From contig NW_022985083.1 of assembly GCF_010015585.1 (NCBI RefSeq), positions 110,223 through 174,222 on the forward strand: a stretch of 64,000 bases of DNA. Direction: 5' to 3'. The DNA comes from Eremomyces bilateralis CBS 781.70. Lineage: Eukaryota; Ascomycota; Dothideomycetes; Eremomycetales; Eremomycetaceae. A program made the translations under genes and the position numbers. The number at the start of each line of letters is the position of its first letter. Within the stretch, counting starts at the first letter, position 1. Positions 20,202 through 30,755 of the stretch are shown one piece after another. A model generated the notes under the pieces. That model saw only the letters and a list, made by a program, of their open reading frames with translations. It was not told the DNA's origin and searched no databases.

Positions 20202-22981
20202 GGCGTGATATGTTGAATGGGGCGATTGAGAAAGGTCGTTATCCGATAAAGTTGGGTAGAAGGAAGGCAACGGCCGGTAGGGATATGGCGGCGTCAGGGA
20301 CAAGGTGTTCTGCAGATCGGGAAATTAGAAGAAGTGGATCGCCGACTTTCTCGTGCCCGATGAAGTCGAGTACGCTTGGTTGAGGGTTCCCCAAAGCAAG
20401 GAGTTGACTTTGATACCAATTTTAAGGTAGGTATCCGTACCCAATAGAGATTACACGAATCCACCAACGACGAAGAGATTGCTTGCGTCTCCCGAGAATC
20501 GACAGGGCAGCCACGGACACGAAACGGAGCCTTTCCATGCACGTCAATATGGATGATATGCAGGAAGGAGTCTGCTATGTCTTGGAGAAGGCAAGACTAG
20601 CTCAATGCATCCATTCTTGCAGAGCTTCAAGTTCGAACTATTGGATCAGGGAGCTCGATTCTAAGACCGATGCCGCTTCCAAGCCGGAGATTGAATGCAG
20701 GTGAGGAGCACGGGGTTCTTCAGCTGAGTGCGGGGTTTCCTGGGCTTGGGGATGGTGATGCAAGGAAGCGGATGGAGGATGGGAGAAGCAGGGAAAGGTG
20801 AGTAGAGTTGTGGGTAATGAGTTGTGAGGTCGATATCGGATTTCCATCCAACCTCCCCCACCGATTGACCGATATATTATGATCATCACGTGCGAGGATG
20901 AAGATAAATCAATGATCAATCCACGGCTTGATGTATACCATGGGACGGAGAAGTTAGCTGTCCCAATTATACGGAAAGCAAACAAGAAGATAAATAAAAA
21001 TCTAGGGCCTCTCAGCTCTTCTCTCCAGTATCATGCATTGATAAGTTCATCAATTTCATCAATTTCATCTAGTTCTACCAAATTCCGTTGTTATTGCGTC
21101 CCCTCCCTGTTCTCTGCCGTGGGACCCTCCGGTTTCGTTGTCCCCCGCCCGCATCAGGTGCACGGAAACGCCTTCGGTATCACGAAACTCCGTCGTTGGC
21201 ACTCGCTGCGACGGCCGACGCGGCCTTCACATTCCCAACGAACGGTAATCGTCTGGGACACTCCAAGTCCAGGTCATCGGGATCCGGTTTCTGGAGCGAT
21301 TTGCGGCGATGATGAACGCCACATTCGCCCATGGTGCAGCATCGGTCCCCATTACCCCAACAGCGGATCGGCCACGTTGAATAGCAGGAGAATGATACGG
21401 GCGATCGTCCTGGACGGTCCAATTGTCACGAAGCAGTGACAGCAGTAGTACCACCAGAACGGTGCAAGCGGCGCGGGCAGGTTCCGGTCATTGGATCCCA
21501 ATGAGATCGCAGATCGCGGGAGCCTGACTGCCCAAATTCCAGAACACACCTTACGATTCGATTTCACATCGGGGTTGCGGCCTTGCGTGCCACCCTGGTG
21601 GTTGGAAGTCCTGCGTCCTGGTTGTTGGGATCGGTCGTGGAATCACAGCGAGCGTACGTAACGGCGAGTATTCTCCCTAGTTTACGGTTGGTCGATATTA
21701 ATAATATCGTGGTGCTGGAGCTAGCCTTGCTTATCGGCAGCGTTCACGACCTTCAGGGCAAGCTCATCCTGGCCGATATTCGCCGCCCTTGGGGTCCTGA
21801 TAGGCCTATGGTAAGACGGAAGAAGTTTCCGGGCAGCCGCATGGAATGGAGTCGGTGAAGCTGCAGTTGCAAGGTTAGATGTTTCGATTTGCTTCTTGCC
21901 TAGTTCATACAGCACGGAGTTTGCAAGAGCAGAGGAAGTCGTGTCCCAGGGTTCCACAAACTCCTCTGTTTTTTTTTTGTTGCAGGATGCTTTCGTGGCC
22001 GGCATTTCCCAGCTCGTGAAATGAAACGGACTGGGGCTAGGCGGGAAGAAGGCGGGAAGAAGGCGGGAAGAAGGCGGGAAGGCGAGCAAGCAAGGACTAA
22101 GGAGGAATCCCGGACAATAATAACAGCATCAAGCATCCATTCCGATCTAAGGAGACGAGGAGACTCGCTCTGTCTCTCAGGGTCTCTGGTCTCAATTCTC
22201 AACTCTGAACGCAAAAGTCAAAGTCCCGAGCCGACAAAGTTGCAGACTGGCCAAGCAATCGGCTCAGCGCATCGGAACATATCGACTGTGGGTCCATCGT
22301 AGCCAGTCGGGGCTTGTGTGGTTCGCCTTTCGCGGACGATCAGGATCACATCTCGGCTCTCGCCCAAGCAGAAGGTCGGGAGAATAGGAAATCATCTGGA
22401 AAAGGGCTAATAAAATAGGCGCCGTTTGCGCAGACCCGTCAGTTGTCCAAGCTGAGATTCCCGTTGCATCATTCGAATGGTTTCAAAATTCGATTCTTGC
22501 CACGTTAATTAAGATTTCACCCTGATCATCGCGTTCTCCCGCGCTGGGCCGCACGCAGTTCCATCCAATCTATCCAATCCTTCTTTCCCGGATCCGTGGC
22601 CTTGGGCGTTTTCCCGCAACGCAAAACCGCCCCCTTGGGTCAAATCTCCAACACCTTTTTTCTCCAGCAATTGTATTACTCCATCCAACTCGTTTTTTCT
22701 TCCCTTTTATTTTTCTTCATTGAAACCGCTTTCGCCGTCGCGCACGTATTCCGCGGTTGCCGTTGCCGGGAGACGTGTCGCTGGCTTTGAGTATCGGGCG
22801 ATTAGCCTTCAGGTGTCGGTCGTCGTTGGGAAGAAGGTTTAGAGACCGGTCGGAGACCAGACGAGACGAAAGGTCCAGGAAACCCGCCGACGGTTCGCCA
22901 CCTCCGCAAATACCGATCTCACGGTGTCGATTCACGAACCATTGGTGTCGAGGACGCTAGATTCGAAAACCATAGCGTTCA
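20202..22981. other. gene-poor region with a TCACGTG motif and an 11-bp tandem repeat
   Basis: About 2.8 kb with no convincing gene. A TCACGTG word lies at 20886-20892. A 94-codon minus-strand frame with an ATG at 22005 (MPATKASCNKKKTEEFVEPW) is the only candidate small gene and is weak. The part 22500-22980 should contain the promoter and leader of the methyltransferase gene that follows. Confidence 0.4.
22041..22084 (+). repeat. 11-bp tandem repeat, four copies
   Basis: GCGGGAAGAAG is repeated three times, with a slightly altered fourth copy. It is a minisatellite-like tract in non-coding DNA. Confidence 0.85.
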
Positions 22982-24516
22982 ATGACAGATCCGTCGTACT
23001 CTGGGAAATCAATGGCTGTCCCACAGCGGCATGTGTCCTACGACACCTACGCTGAGAGTGTCACAGATGATTCGGCATCGGGTTCAGGGACAACGGGGTA
23101 TATGATAGAACCAGGTGTGAGTCGCTCATTATGGAACTTCGCCAGGAGAATTTGTCTTCTCTGGCATCAAAATGCAAAGGCGGACCATGGCTAACGCTTC
23201 ACAACCATTTAGTCCGACTGTGGCAGCTTTCAATCGTGAGAGTCCCTTCGAGTCATTGCCCTCCCCAGCGTATCATACCGACTAACAGAAGTTTGGTAGA
23301 TCGACAAAATCGGCGAGAGAGAGCGTATTCCAGTTTGTTAGGGAGAATGGAAGGACGTATCATTCGTATCAGGCTGGCAGTAAGTCATCAGGTCGAGAAT
23401 CTGGTCATTGATGCTGATATAAACGTGCCAACCAGCTTATCTGCTTCCGAATGACCAAGTATGGCACGGATCTCCTCAAAGCGAAGGACGGAACTGACAG
23501 CTCGGCAGTCGGAGATCGATCGCCTCGATCTGCAATATGAGATTCTCAGGAATCTGATGGGCAACGCATTGTTCAAGGCTCCCATCCACAACCCCCACAA
23601 GATCTTGGATATCGGTACAGGAACGGGCAAGTGGCCCATTGAAATCGGTGAGTGCAGCCTCGATTACTGTGATCAATAGCGACTAACCGCTCTCCAGCCA
23701 ACCAGTTCGAATATGCAGAAGTACGCCCGTAGTCCTATGTCCCTTCCGATCCCCACCTAACCCACCCCAGATCACCGGCACCGACCTCTCCCCCATCCAG
23801 CCCGACTCGATCCCCCCCAACGTCAAATTCGTCATCGACGACGCCAACGAAGAAGATTGGATGATCAACGAAAACAGCTACGACTTCATCCACACGCAGA
23901 TGCTCCTCGGCTCCTTCGACGACTTCCGCCAAATCATCCGCCGCGCTTTCCGCTACGTCAAGCCCGGCGGCTACATGGAGTCCGTCGAGCTCTACCCCAC
24001 CGTCTACTGCGACGATGGCACCATGCCGCCCGACTGGCCCGTCGCCGCTTGGGCGCGCATGCAGGACCAGGCCGCGATGAATATGGGGAAGCCCGTGCGC
24101 ATTGGGAACAAGTTGAAGCGCTGGTACGAGCAGAACGGGTTCGTAGACGTGCGCGAGGAGGTGTATAAGGTGCCGTTGAGCCCGTGGCCGCGCGATCCGA
24201 AGTGGAAGATGCTGGGGAAATTTCATCAGGAGGTCATGCTGGAGGGGTGCGCGGGAATCTCCATGGCGTTTTTCCATCGGGGACTGGGGTGGACGCAGGA
24301 GGAGATTGAGGTGTATTTGGTGCCGGTGAGGAAGGCGTTCCATAATCGCTCGGTGCATGCGTATCAGAAGATGTAAGTGCTTTCGAGATGGAGCTTTCTT
24401 GGGTTGGTTGACTGAGTTGTCCCAGTTACGTCGTCTGGGGCCGCAAGCCTGAGGACGCCGTGAACCCTCCACGCCGCCCGACGCCCCCTGGACCCGATCC
24501 GACCGGAATCCCTTGA
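22982..24516 (+). CDS. LaeA-like/UMTA-family SAM-dependent methyltransferase
   Basis: This family includes the global secondary-metabolism regulator LaeA and the Llm proteins. Exons: 22982-23116 (or a variant with a micro-exon), 23289-23379, 23436-23458, 23509-23647, 23698-23720, 23771-24372 and 24426-24516, giving 367 residues. The N-terminal part is Ser-rich and disordered. ENGRTYHSYQAGTYLLPNDQ precedes the Rossmann domain, as is usual in the family. SAM motif I is ILDIGTGTGKWPIEIA; the acidic motif II region is ITGTDLSPIQPDSIPPNVKF; post-I blocks include DFIHTQMLLGSFDDF and VKPGGYMESVELY. The end is YVVWGRKPEDAVNPPRRP. It is not LaeA itself as far as I can tell, since no cluster context is present. 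Substrate unknown. Several exons are only 23 nt long. Confidence 0.88.
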
Positions 24517-25523
24517 CTTCCCCCTCTTCCACCTTCGCACGAAACGAACGAACCCAGCTGATCCTTTTCTCCACATCACGGCCGAACATCGAACCTATCT
24601 AATGATTGACTTCAAACATATTTCTGCGACATTGGGAGGTTATTCTGTCCGAACCAAAAGCCTGAAACCCCCCCACTAGAGATTACAGACCCCTATTCCT
24701 GGTGGCCATTGTCCTGCTTTTTAATTGATTTCTTTGCCCCTTTTCTTTCATCATTCGCCGTTCTTTCCACCGCTTGTCACGCTGTCACGGCTGCCTCACG
24801 AGATGACCCACGGACACAGCGCAGGTGTTGAGATGTTTTTCTGAATTTGCAATTTGCTTTCGTTTGAGTTTCGATCTTGTTGTTCCCTCGCTCGATTTCT
24901 TTCATATCTTCTGTCGTTTTAACGCTACTTTTCAATGCCGAGCCGATCGGGTCGTCCATGCAGGTGGGCTTCTCCCTCCTGTATTTATGTTTGACCTAGG
25001 ATGAGGATGAGGGGGGAGGGACGGGGGATGGGGTGGAACAGCTATTATGGGTAATCTAGTTACATAAATAACGGCGGATGAGGGGGTAAATGGGAGGGGC
25101 GGGGAAGGGGGGGCTGCATTATCCAGGAGTTGAATGCACTGCAGAACAGGAAAGGGTGCATACGTAGCGGAGAAAATTGCTACATATACGATGCGCTTAT
25201 GAAGTTTGGTTTATCGTTAGTTGGAAAATGCATCACATTCAGCGATCGATCATCGAAATGGGCGGGAGAAGTTGTCATTGAATTGTCTATCCACCATGTC
25301 CGGTCAGTGAATCTGCCCACGCAGGATCCACCGACCTACTCGAAGAACGACAAGTCAACATTGGCCCTTTTTTATCTGTTTTCTGTGGTAGTTGTTCCTG
25401 CCCCTTGCTCTGAATCAATCGTACAGTTGACACACCGCGTCTGTTGAGGGTTCGGGCGTCGGAGAGGCGACTTTGCTGGCTCGGATCCCGGACCGAGGGG
25501 ACAGGCGGTTTGGCAATCCAACT
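24517..25523. other. intergenic, no gene seen
   Basis: About 1 kb between the methyltransferase stop and the end of the membrane-protein frame on the other strand. It is G-rich around 25010-25110. No protein-like frame or RNA gene was recognised. Confidence 0.45.
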
Positions 25524-26135
25524 TCAAAGGGATGGGGTATGCGGCGTGGGAGGTCGATTGTTGATAACGCTTGGATGTGGTTGAGGGGTACGTGAGTTGG
25601 GGGTTGACGATAAGTAAGATGTTAAGGCATATCCACGTGCGAGCCTGTCATCAGGAAACGTAGGGAGAAGGGGATAAAGAGGCGTGAGACGAGGGTGGTG
25701 TAATCGTTGCACGGGCGTTGTTGCGGGGGAAAGGAAGGGTACGTCGAGGTGGGGTCGTTTGAGGGGGAAGAAAGAGGAGAGACATATACGTCGAGGAGCG
25801 TCGGAGAAGACTAAGCAAAGCGAGATGGAAGTATCTCGCCGACCGTTCCTACTCATCCCCGGATCGTAATGGCGTGGTAGGTCGAAAGGAGATCGTGAAA
25901 GTTCGAGGACCACAGCCGCCAATCTCTCGTCAAAAGAGTCGCAACCATCGTTTCTCCTCTTTCTCCACGACCCGAAGTAAATCCCGCGGTAGATGTTGTA
26001 CAAGAAGTAAAACGCCCAAGCACCTATAGACGGAATCAAGAACTCCCAGTACGCCTTGAAGTGGCGTGCTTCCCGGCCATTCCACCGTTCAGAACGCCAG
26101 GATATCCAGCTCGCCAGTGTGAGCCATGGTGCCAT
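25524..26135 (-). CDS. Probable membrane protein, 3' part; upstream exons unresolved
   Basis: A 203-codon frame begins MAPWLTLASWISWRSERW and contains a hydrophobic stretch FLIPSIGAWAFYFLYNIYRG followed by FGSWRKRRN, a typical membrane segment with positive flank. The last about 100 residues are Pro-rich. The same frame continues upstream of the ATG as TALFASY, directly after an AG acceptor near 26160, so 26135 is probably not the true start. A further protein-like stretch on the minus strand at about 26290-26350 reads NWAPGGILVTFFFQRFFDNG and ends at a stop. It may be an earlier exon, but no clean donor was found. I do not recognise the family. Confidence 0.4.
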   Translation of the reverse strand: MAPWLTLASWISWRSERWNGREARHFKAYWEFLIPSIGAWAFYFLYNIYRGIYFGSWRKRRNDGCDSFDERLAAVVLELSRSPFDLPRHYDPGMSRNGRRDTSISLCLVFSDAPRRICLSSFFPLKRPHLDVPFLSPATTPVQRLHHPRLTPLYPLLPTFPDDRLARGYALTSYLSSTPNSRTPQPHPSVINNRPPTPHTPSL

Positions 26136-26488
26136 GTAAGAAGCAAATAGCGCAGTCGTTCTTCCTGCTCATCCATACGTCATGAGGGAGAACAAAGAGA
26201 GAGAGCACCGTGACTTTTGCGGTTCGTCTATCAATGGAGCGGTTCCGGGGAAAAGGCACCGCGGTGGCGACATTTCCCGACTATCCGTTGTCAAAGAACC
26301 GCTGGAAGAAGAATGTCACGAGAATACCGCCCGGCGCCCAGTTGCCGCGGGGAAAGGAAAAGAGGAAAAGGAAAACTCGGGGTCATGGTCGTCTATACAG
26401 TCCATGCTCATCGATCGAAAAAGGAAACGAACTAACGTAAATGAAAGCTAGGAAATGCCGGCAATAACGGGAGCGCGCCATCAAACGT

Positions 26489-28307
26489 CTAAGCCTGAGG
26501 AGTCACTCGCTGCTGCGGGTGTTGCTGCGGGTGTTGCTGCGGGTGTTGCTGCGGGTGTTGCTGCGAGTGTTGCTGCGGGTGTTGCTGAGGGTGCTGCTGC
26601 TGCGGCTGCTGCTGCCTTGGAGGGCCCGAGAAGCCATTATGCCTCTGTTGGCCGCCTCCACGACCACCCCGCATATTCCCACCGCCCCGTCCTCGGTAGT
26701 AGCTAGTGTTATATCCACCGGGCTGTCGCGGCAGTTGGCCCTGATTCTCCTTGCCATTTTCCGGAGCACGCGGCCGGTTGTCGGGCGCGTTGGAGATGGG
26801 ACGGGGCACGGTGTCGGGAGTCTCGTAGACATACAGGCGCTTCTCGATGACCTGCGGGATCGGCTGAATCTCGGTACCGAGTTCTTGCTCGATGCGGTAC
26901 AGGTTGAAGCGGTCGTCCCAGCTGATCAAGTTGATCGCCAGACCCAGGTGGCCGAAACGACCGGAGCGACCGATGCGGTGGAGGTAGGTCTCGGCGTTCT
27001 TGGGGAAGTCGAAGTTGATGACGACGTTGACGGCTTGGATGTCGATACCACGGGTGAGGAGGTCGGAACAGACGAGATTGCGGCAGACGCCGTTGCGGAA
27101 ATCGTGGAACACTCGGTTTCGGTTGTGTTGTAGCATGCGGGCGTGTGAGTAGAAGCAGGAATAGCCCAACTCCGTGATTTTCTTGGCGAGGAGCTCGACA
27201 CGGTTGGTGGAGTTGCAGAAGATTATGGACTGGTTGATTTGGAGTTTGCTGAAAAGGGTGTTGAGGCAGCGGACTTTGTCTTTTTCTTCGACGAACGCGT
27301 AGTATTGGGTGATACCGCGAAGGGTGAGTTCATCCATCAGGTTAATCTCGTACGGGGTGTTCATGAATTTCTCCTGCAAATCGTTAGCAAAACACGCCAA
27401 TTCATGTTTGAGATGTAGGTCATACCTTGAAGGACTTGACCACAAGAGGGAAGGTAGCGCTGAACAGCATCGTCTGGCGCTCCTTCGGACAAAATGCAAG
27501 CAACTGCTCAATGACAGGAGTAAACTCCGGGGACAACAGCTTATCCGCTTCATCCATTACGAAGGTCTGACAGCCCGAGAGGTCTGCTACGCCCTTCCCA
27601 GAAAGATCCAAGATTCTTCCCGGTGTTCCCACAATAATATGCACCGGCTCGCTAAGACGAATGATATCGTCCCGCAAGCCCGTTCCACCAGTGCTGACCA
27701 TGACATTGATCCCCAAATGCTTCCCAAGCGTCTTGCACACCTGTGAGGTTTGTAGCGCGAGTTCTCGCGTGGGGACGAGGATCAGAGCTTGCGTCTTGGA
27801 GTTCTTAGGGTTGATTTTTTCGAGCGTCGGGATCACGTAGGCGGCCGTCTTGCCGGTCCCGTTCTTGGCGCGAGCGAGGATATCGCGGCCCGTCAGGGCG
27901 ACGGGGATCGCTTCTTCCTGGATGGGAGAGGGCTTCTCGAACCCTGCTTCGAAAATTCCCATCATGAGTTCGCGTTTGATGTAAAAGTCCTCAAAATCTA
28001 GGCCTTTGGTGGCGGTGACATCCTGTAGGCTTGGATCAGTACGAATTCCAATCAGATCGGGTTGATCGTTCACACCTCAGTCTGATGTCGGGTGTCTTTC
28101 GCCGGCGCTTTGAGTCCCGATTTCCAATCGGAACCTTTCGCGGCTGTGGCAGCTGAGAGATTCGACACATCGGATGATCCTTGTTGTATTGTCCCCGGAG
28201 AGGATGAATTTGAGCTGATATGTCAGTTTCCACGTATCTCTCGTATGCCACGACAGCTCTCACTTTAAGTTGGCCTTCTGCATGGCAGAGGCAAGGTCGG
28301 CTGACAT
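26489..28307 (-). CDS. dhh1: DEAD-box ATP-dependent RNA helicase Dhh1
   Basis: Dhh1 (human DDX6) represses translation and promotes decapping in cytoplasmic P-bodies. Four exons, 28264-28307, 28076-28214, 27426-28022 and 26489-27373, with introns of 49, 53 and 52 bp, give 554 residues. The N-terminus is [14 protein letters not shown], then [17 protein letters not shown] before the Q-motif region [14 protein letters not shown]. Visible motifs are AKNGTGKT (Walker A), [34 protein letters not shown] and [28 protein letters not shown] is a Dhh1 signature, present here with NTPYEI. The C-terminal tail is Gly/Arg-rich and then Gln/His/Pro-rich, encoded by a 12-bp tandem repeat. The family call is essentially certain; the two 5' exons are assigned from splice motifs and match to the expected N-terminus. 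Confidence 0.97.
26510..26600 (-). repeat. 12-bp tandem repeat encoding QQHP units in dhh1
   Basis: On the plus strand GCTGCGGGTGTT is repeated about seven times with small changes. In the dhh1 frame it encodes HPQQ units near the C-terminus. Such a tract is prone to length change between strains. Confidence 0.85.
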
Positions 28308-29429
28308 GGTGAAGGCTTGAGACGCTTCGTCTCAATAGCGACTGGATGTTCTTTTCAGTAGAGAGGTGATTGGTGGTCCAATTGATGTTTTTGGGCTCCC
28401 TTTGGAAGCAAATTTTTGGCTTCGCTTCTCGTTCTGTCAATGGTGAACCGACTCGGCTAACAGGATGATGTCAAGCGCCTCCACAGTGAGTTGAAATCGG
28501 TATGAGTTGAACGCCTGTTCGAGATGCGGATGAGAGTTCCTGGACTTCTTCAAGGTGTCAAGTATGGTGACTATGGGCCCCAGTGGTGGGTAATTGCCTA
28601 AAGGTGAAGTCAAGTTGATCGCTTCAGGCTGTTCAGAAGTGGTGGTGAAGAGCTGAGGTTTGTCTGGCTCGCTTGAGCTATTATCTGGCAGTGGAAGCGA
28701 GTTTGCGTATGGAGAGTTTGCAGTTCCTTGTGTGAGCGTATAGGTGTGAAGAATGGTAAAGTAGGATCAGGATCGGAGAGAGTGAGTAGAAGTACAATTT
28801 CGATTGAGGTTGGAGTGAATTGTGGTCAAGGTGATGTCGGTGGAGCGATTTGCTGTGAAGGTGAAGTCGAGAAGGTTGCGGCTGCGGGTCCACTTTAGGC
28901 ATTAAGGCATTGTTGAGGCATAAATTCACGTCACATCACGTGTATCACCCCATATTAGAACCACCACTGTTCCTTTCACTGCCGACTTTGCCGCTACAGC
29001 ATCTCCCTGACTCCCTGATAGTTATATAGTAATTAGTCTTCACCTCAATATGTGGTAGGACCTGCGCTGGAAACGCAGGAAATCATTGGTCTTTCATAGT
29101 TAGGCAAAGTATAGAGCTAAAATTTGGTCATCGTTTCTGATCATGTCGTGGTCATTGTGCCCTTCTATGTGTACCTGTATCGTCCCTTCGTGGCCCCTGA
29201 AACGCCGTAAATCATACATGATCGTTAAGCTCCTGCCAAGGAATGCCAACGCAGTGTTAAAAGTATCGAACATGAATTGAAAAAGACAAGGCACACATCC
29301 TTTGTCCATCACCATGAGCATCACCCTGGTCATCCTCCAATCATATGTTCATAATCCACATTCTTTCCATATAATCCATTCTTCCTATTCATATCAATCT
29401 CTCATCTCTCCTCGCTGTTCCTCATGCAT
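28308..29429. other. intergenic with TCACGTG at 28936-28942
   Basis: About 1.1 kb upstream of dhh1, ending at the 3' end of the AA11 gene. It holds one TCACGTG motif. Short open frames here do not look like protein. Confidence 0.45.
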
Positions 29430-30755
29430 CTAATTCCTTCGAACGACGTCCCTGGCATACCGTCCGGAGAACCCCCGCTTCTTGAGAATCTTCCCGTTCT
29501 GGCACGTCGTCCCAGCAGCAACGGGCTGGAACACCACCTTGCCATGATTGCACAGGCCAAACTGGCCGGTTCCACTGCAGACAATCGCGCCCTCGGTTCC
29601 ACATCCGCTGTTTCCGCCGGCGGACTCGGACGCAGAGCCGGATCCGCTGGGTGGAGCGGCTGATGGGGAGGAAGGAACTAAATCAGAGTAGTCGGGAGCA
29701 TTGCCAGTAGGGCCTGCGGCCGGGGAGGTCTTCGTGATAAGTGTCGTGAGGGTAGAGGTGCCGGTAGGAGAGGTGGGAGCAGCGGGTGCGGTGGACGCAT
29801 CAGGAGCGAGGATACCACCGGGATTAGCGGGAACGGCTGCTGGAGTAGAAGGAGTAGCAGCAGGAGCTGACGAAGCTGGAGCACCGGAGCCGGAGTCAGA
29901 ACCAGATCCTGAGCCAGATCCTGAACCTGAGTCTGAGCCCGAGCCCGAGCCAGATCCTGAGCCAGATCCCGAACCTGAGTCTGAGCCCGAGCCCGAGCCA
30001 GATCCTGAGCCAGATCCCGAACCTGAGTCTGAGCCCGAGCCCGAGCCCGAGCCAGATCCTGAGCCAGATCCCGAACCCGAGTCTGAGCCCGAGCCAGCAC
30101 CAGCATCACACCCCGACCCCGTCGGCGGCTTCGCATTAACATTCGACGACCTCGCCACCGACTCCCCCGGATTCGGGAACGCCGTATCAAAATTTTGCGG
30201 GCTCGTACACTCCGCCGTCCCGACGTTCGCCACGAACATATCCGGCAGCTTGTCGAACCCGCTAGCGTCGCTCGCGCCGCCCGTGATCTCCACCGGCGCG
30301 CAGTTCATGTACATCTCCGGCGCGCCGCTCAGCTTGGCGAACCACGTCCACGCGAACGTCGCCTGGCCGCTGGGGACTTCCTTAGGGACCGTGAAGGGGA
30401 AGGGCGTCGTGCCGCCGTCGACGCCGGGGCAGCCACCTTCCATGGAGTGGATGACCTTGAATTTGGAGTTCGCGGTTGGCTCCTTGTCGAGGGTGATAGC
30501 AAGTTGGCAGGAGCCGCCACCGTGGACAGCAGTGCCGGCGAATTTGACTGTCTGCTGGCTGCCGGCTTGCATGGTGTTCATGGTGGAGATGGCGAAGCCG
30601 TTGGTGAGTTTGCAGGGGAAGTCGCTTGCCGTGATGGGGCTAGTATCGAGCTTGTCTTTGGCGAAGGGGACCGGGTTCTCTAGCTTGATGTGGGCAGAGA
30701 CGATGGAGCTCAGGAGAGCGGTAGCCGCAAGGGCGAGCGAGTTGATGGGGGCCAT
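29430..30755 (-). CDS. AA11-type lytic polysaccharide monooxygenase (chitin-active) with Ser-Gly linker and C-terminal Cys module
   Basis: AA11 enzymes are secreted copper monooxygenases that cleave chitin oxidatively. The 441-residue protein is encoded by a single exon. A signal peptide ([20 protein letters not shown]) ends at Ala21, so mature His1 is His22 in [11 protein letters not shown]. The second copper-brace histidine is His78 in [24 protein letters not shown] and [20 protein letters not shown] match the AA11 core. After the core comes a long (Ser-Gly/Asp) linker of about 60 residues, a Pro/Ala/Ser-rich part, and a Cys-rich end ([26 protein letters not shown]). That end resembles the X278 module often attached to AA11 enzymes and thought to bind chitin. 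Linker DNA is repetitive. Likely roles are cell-wall remodelling or chitin scavenging. Confidence 0.92.
   Translation of the reverse strand: MAPINSLALAATALLSSIVSAHIKLENPVPFAKDKLDTSPITASDFPCKLTNGFAISTMNTMQAGSQQTVKFAGTAVHGGGSCQLAITLDKEPTANSKFKVIHSMEGGCPGVDGGTTPFPFTVPKEVPSGQATFAWTWFAKLSGAPEMYMNCAPVEITGGASDASGFDKLPDMFVANVGTAECTSPQNFDTAFPNPGESVARSSNVNAKPPTGSGCDAGAGSGSDSGSGSGSGSGSGSGSGSDSGSGSGSGSGSGSGSDSGSGSGSGSGSGSGSDSGSGSGSGSGSDSGSGAPASSAPAATPSTPAAVPANPGGILAPDASTAPAAPTSPTGTSTLTTLITKTSPAAGPTGNAPDYSDLVPSSPSAAPPSGSGSASESAGGNSGCGTEGAIVCSGTGQFGLCNHGKVVFQPVAAGTTCQNGKILKKRGFSGRYARDVVRRN
29888..30100 (-). repeat. coding tandem repeat, Ser-Gly-Asp linker of the AA11 gene
   Basis: Imperfect tandem units of roughly 50-60 bp built from GAGCCAGATCC- and GAGTCTGAGCC-type words (plus strand) encode the GSGSDSGSG linker. 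Read on the plus strand the same DNA gives a [11 protein letters not shown] frame, which is a shadow. Confidence 0.85.

Noticed and set aside
22982-24516. Identification of the methyltransferase as LaeA itself
   Set aside because: The family fits, but the sequence blocks are equally those of other LaeA-like paralogues and there is no context to decide.
26519-27133. 204-codon plus-strand frame rich in Leu/Val/Asp
   Set aside because: It is antisense to the dhh1 helicase domain and its repeat.
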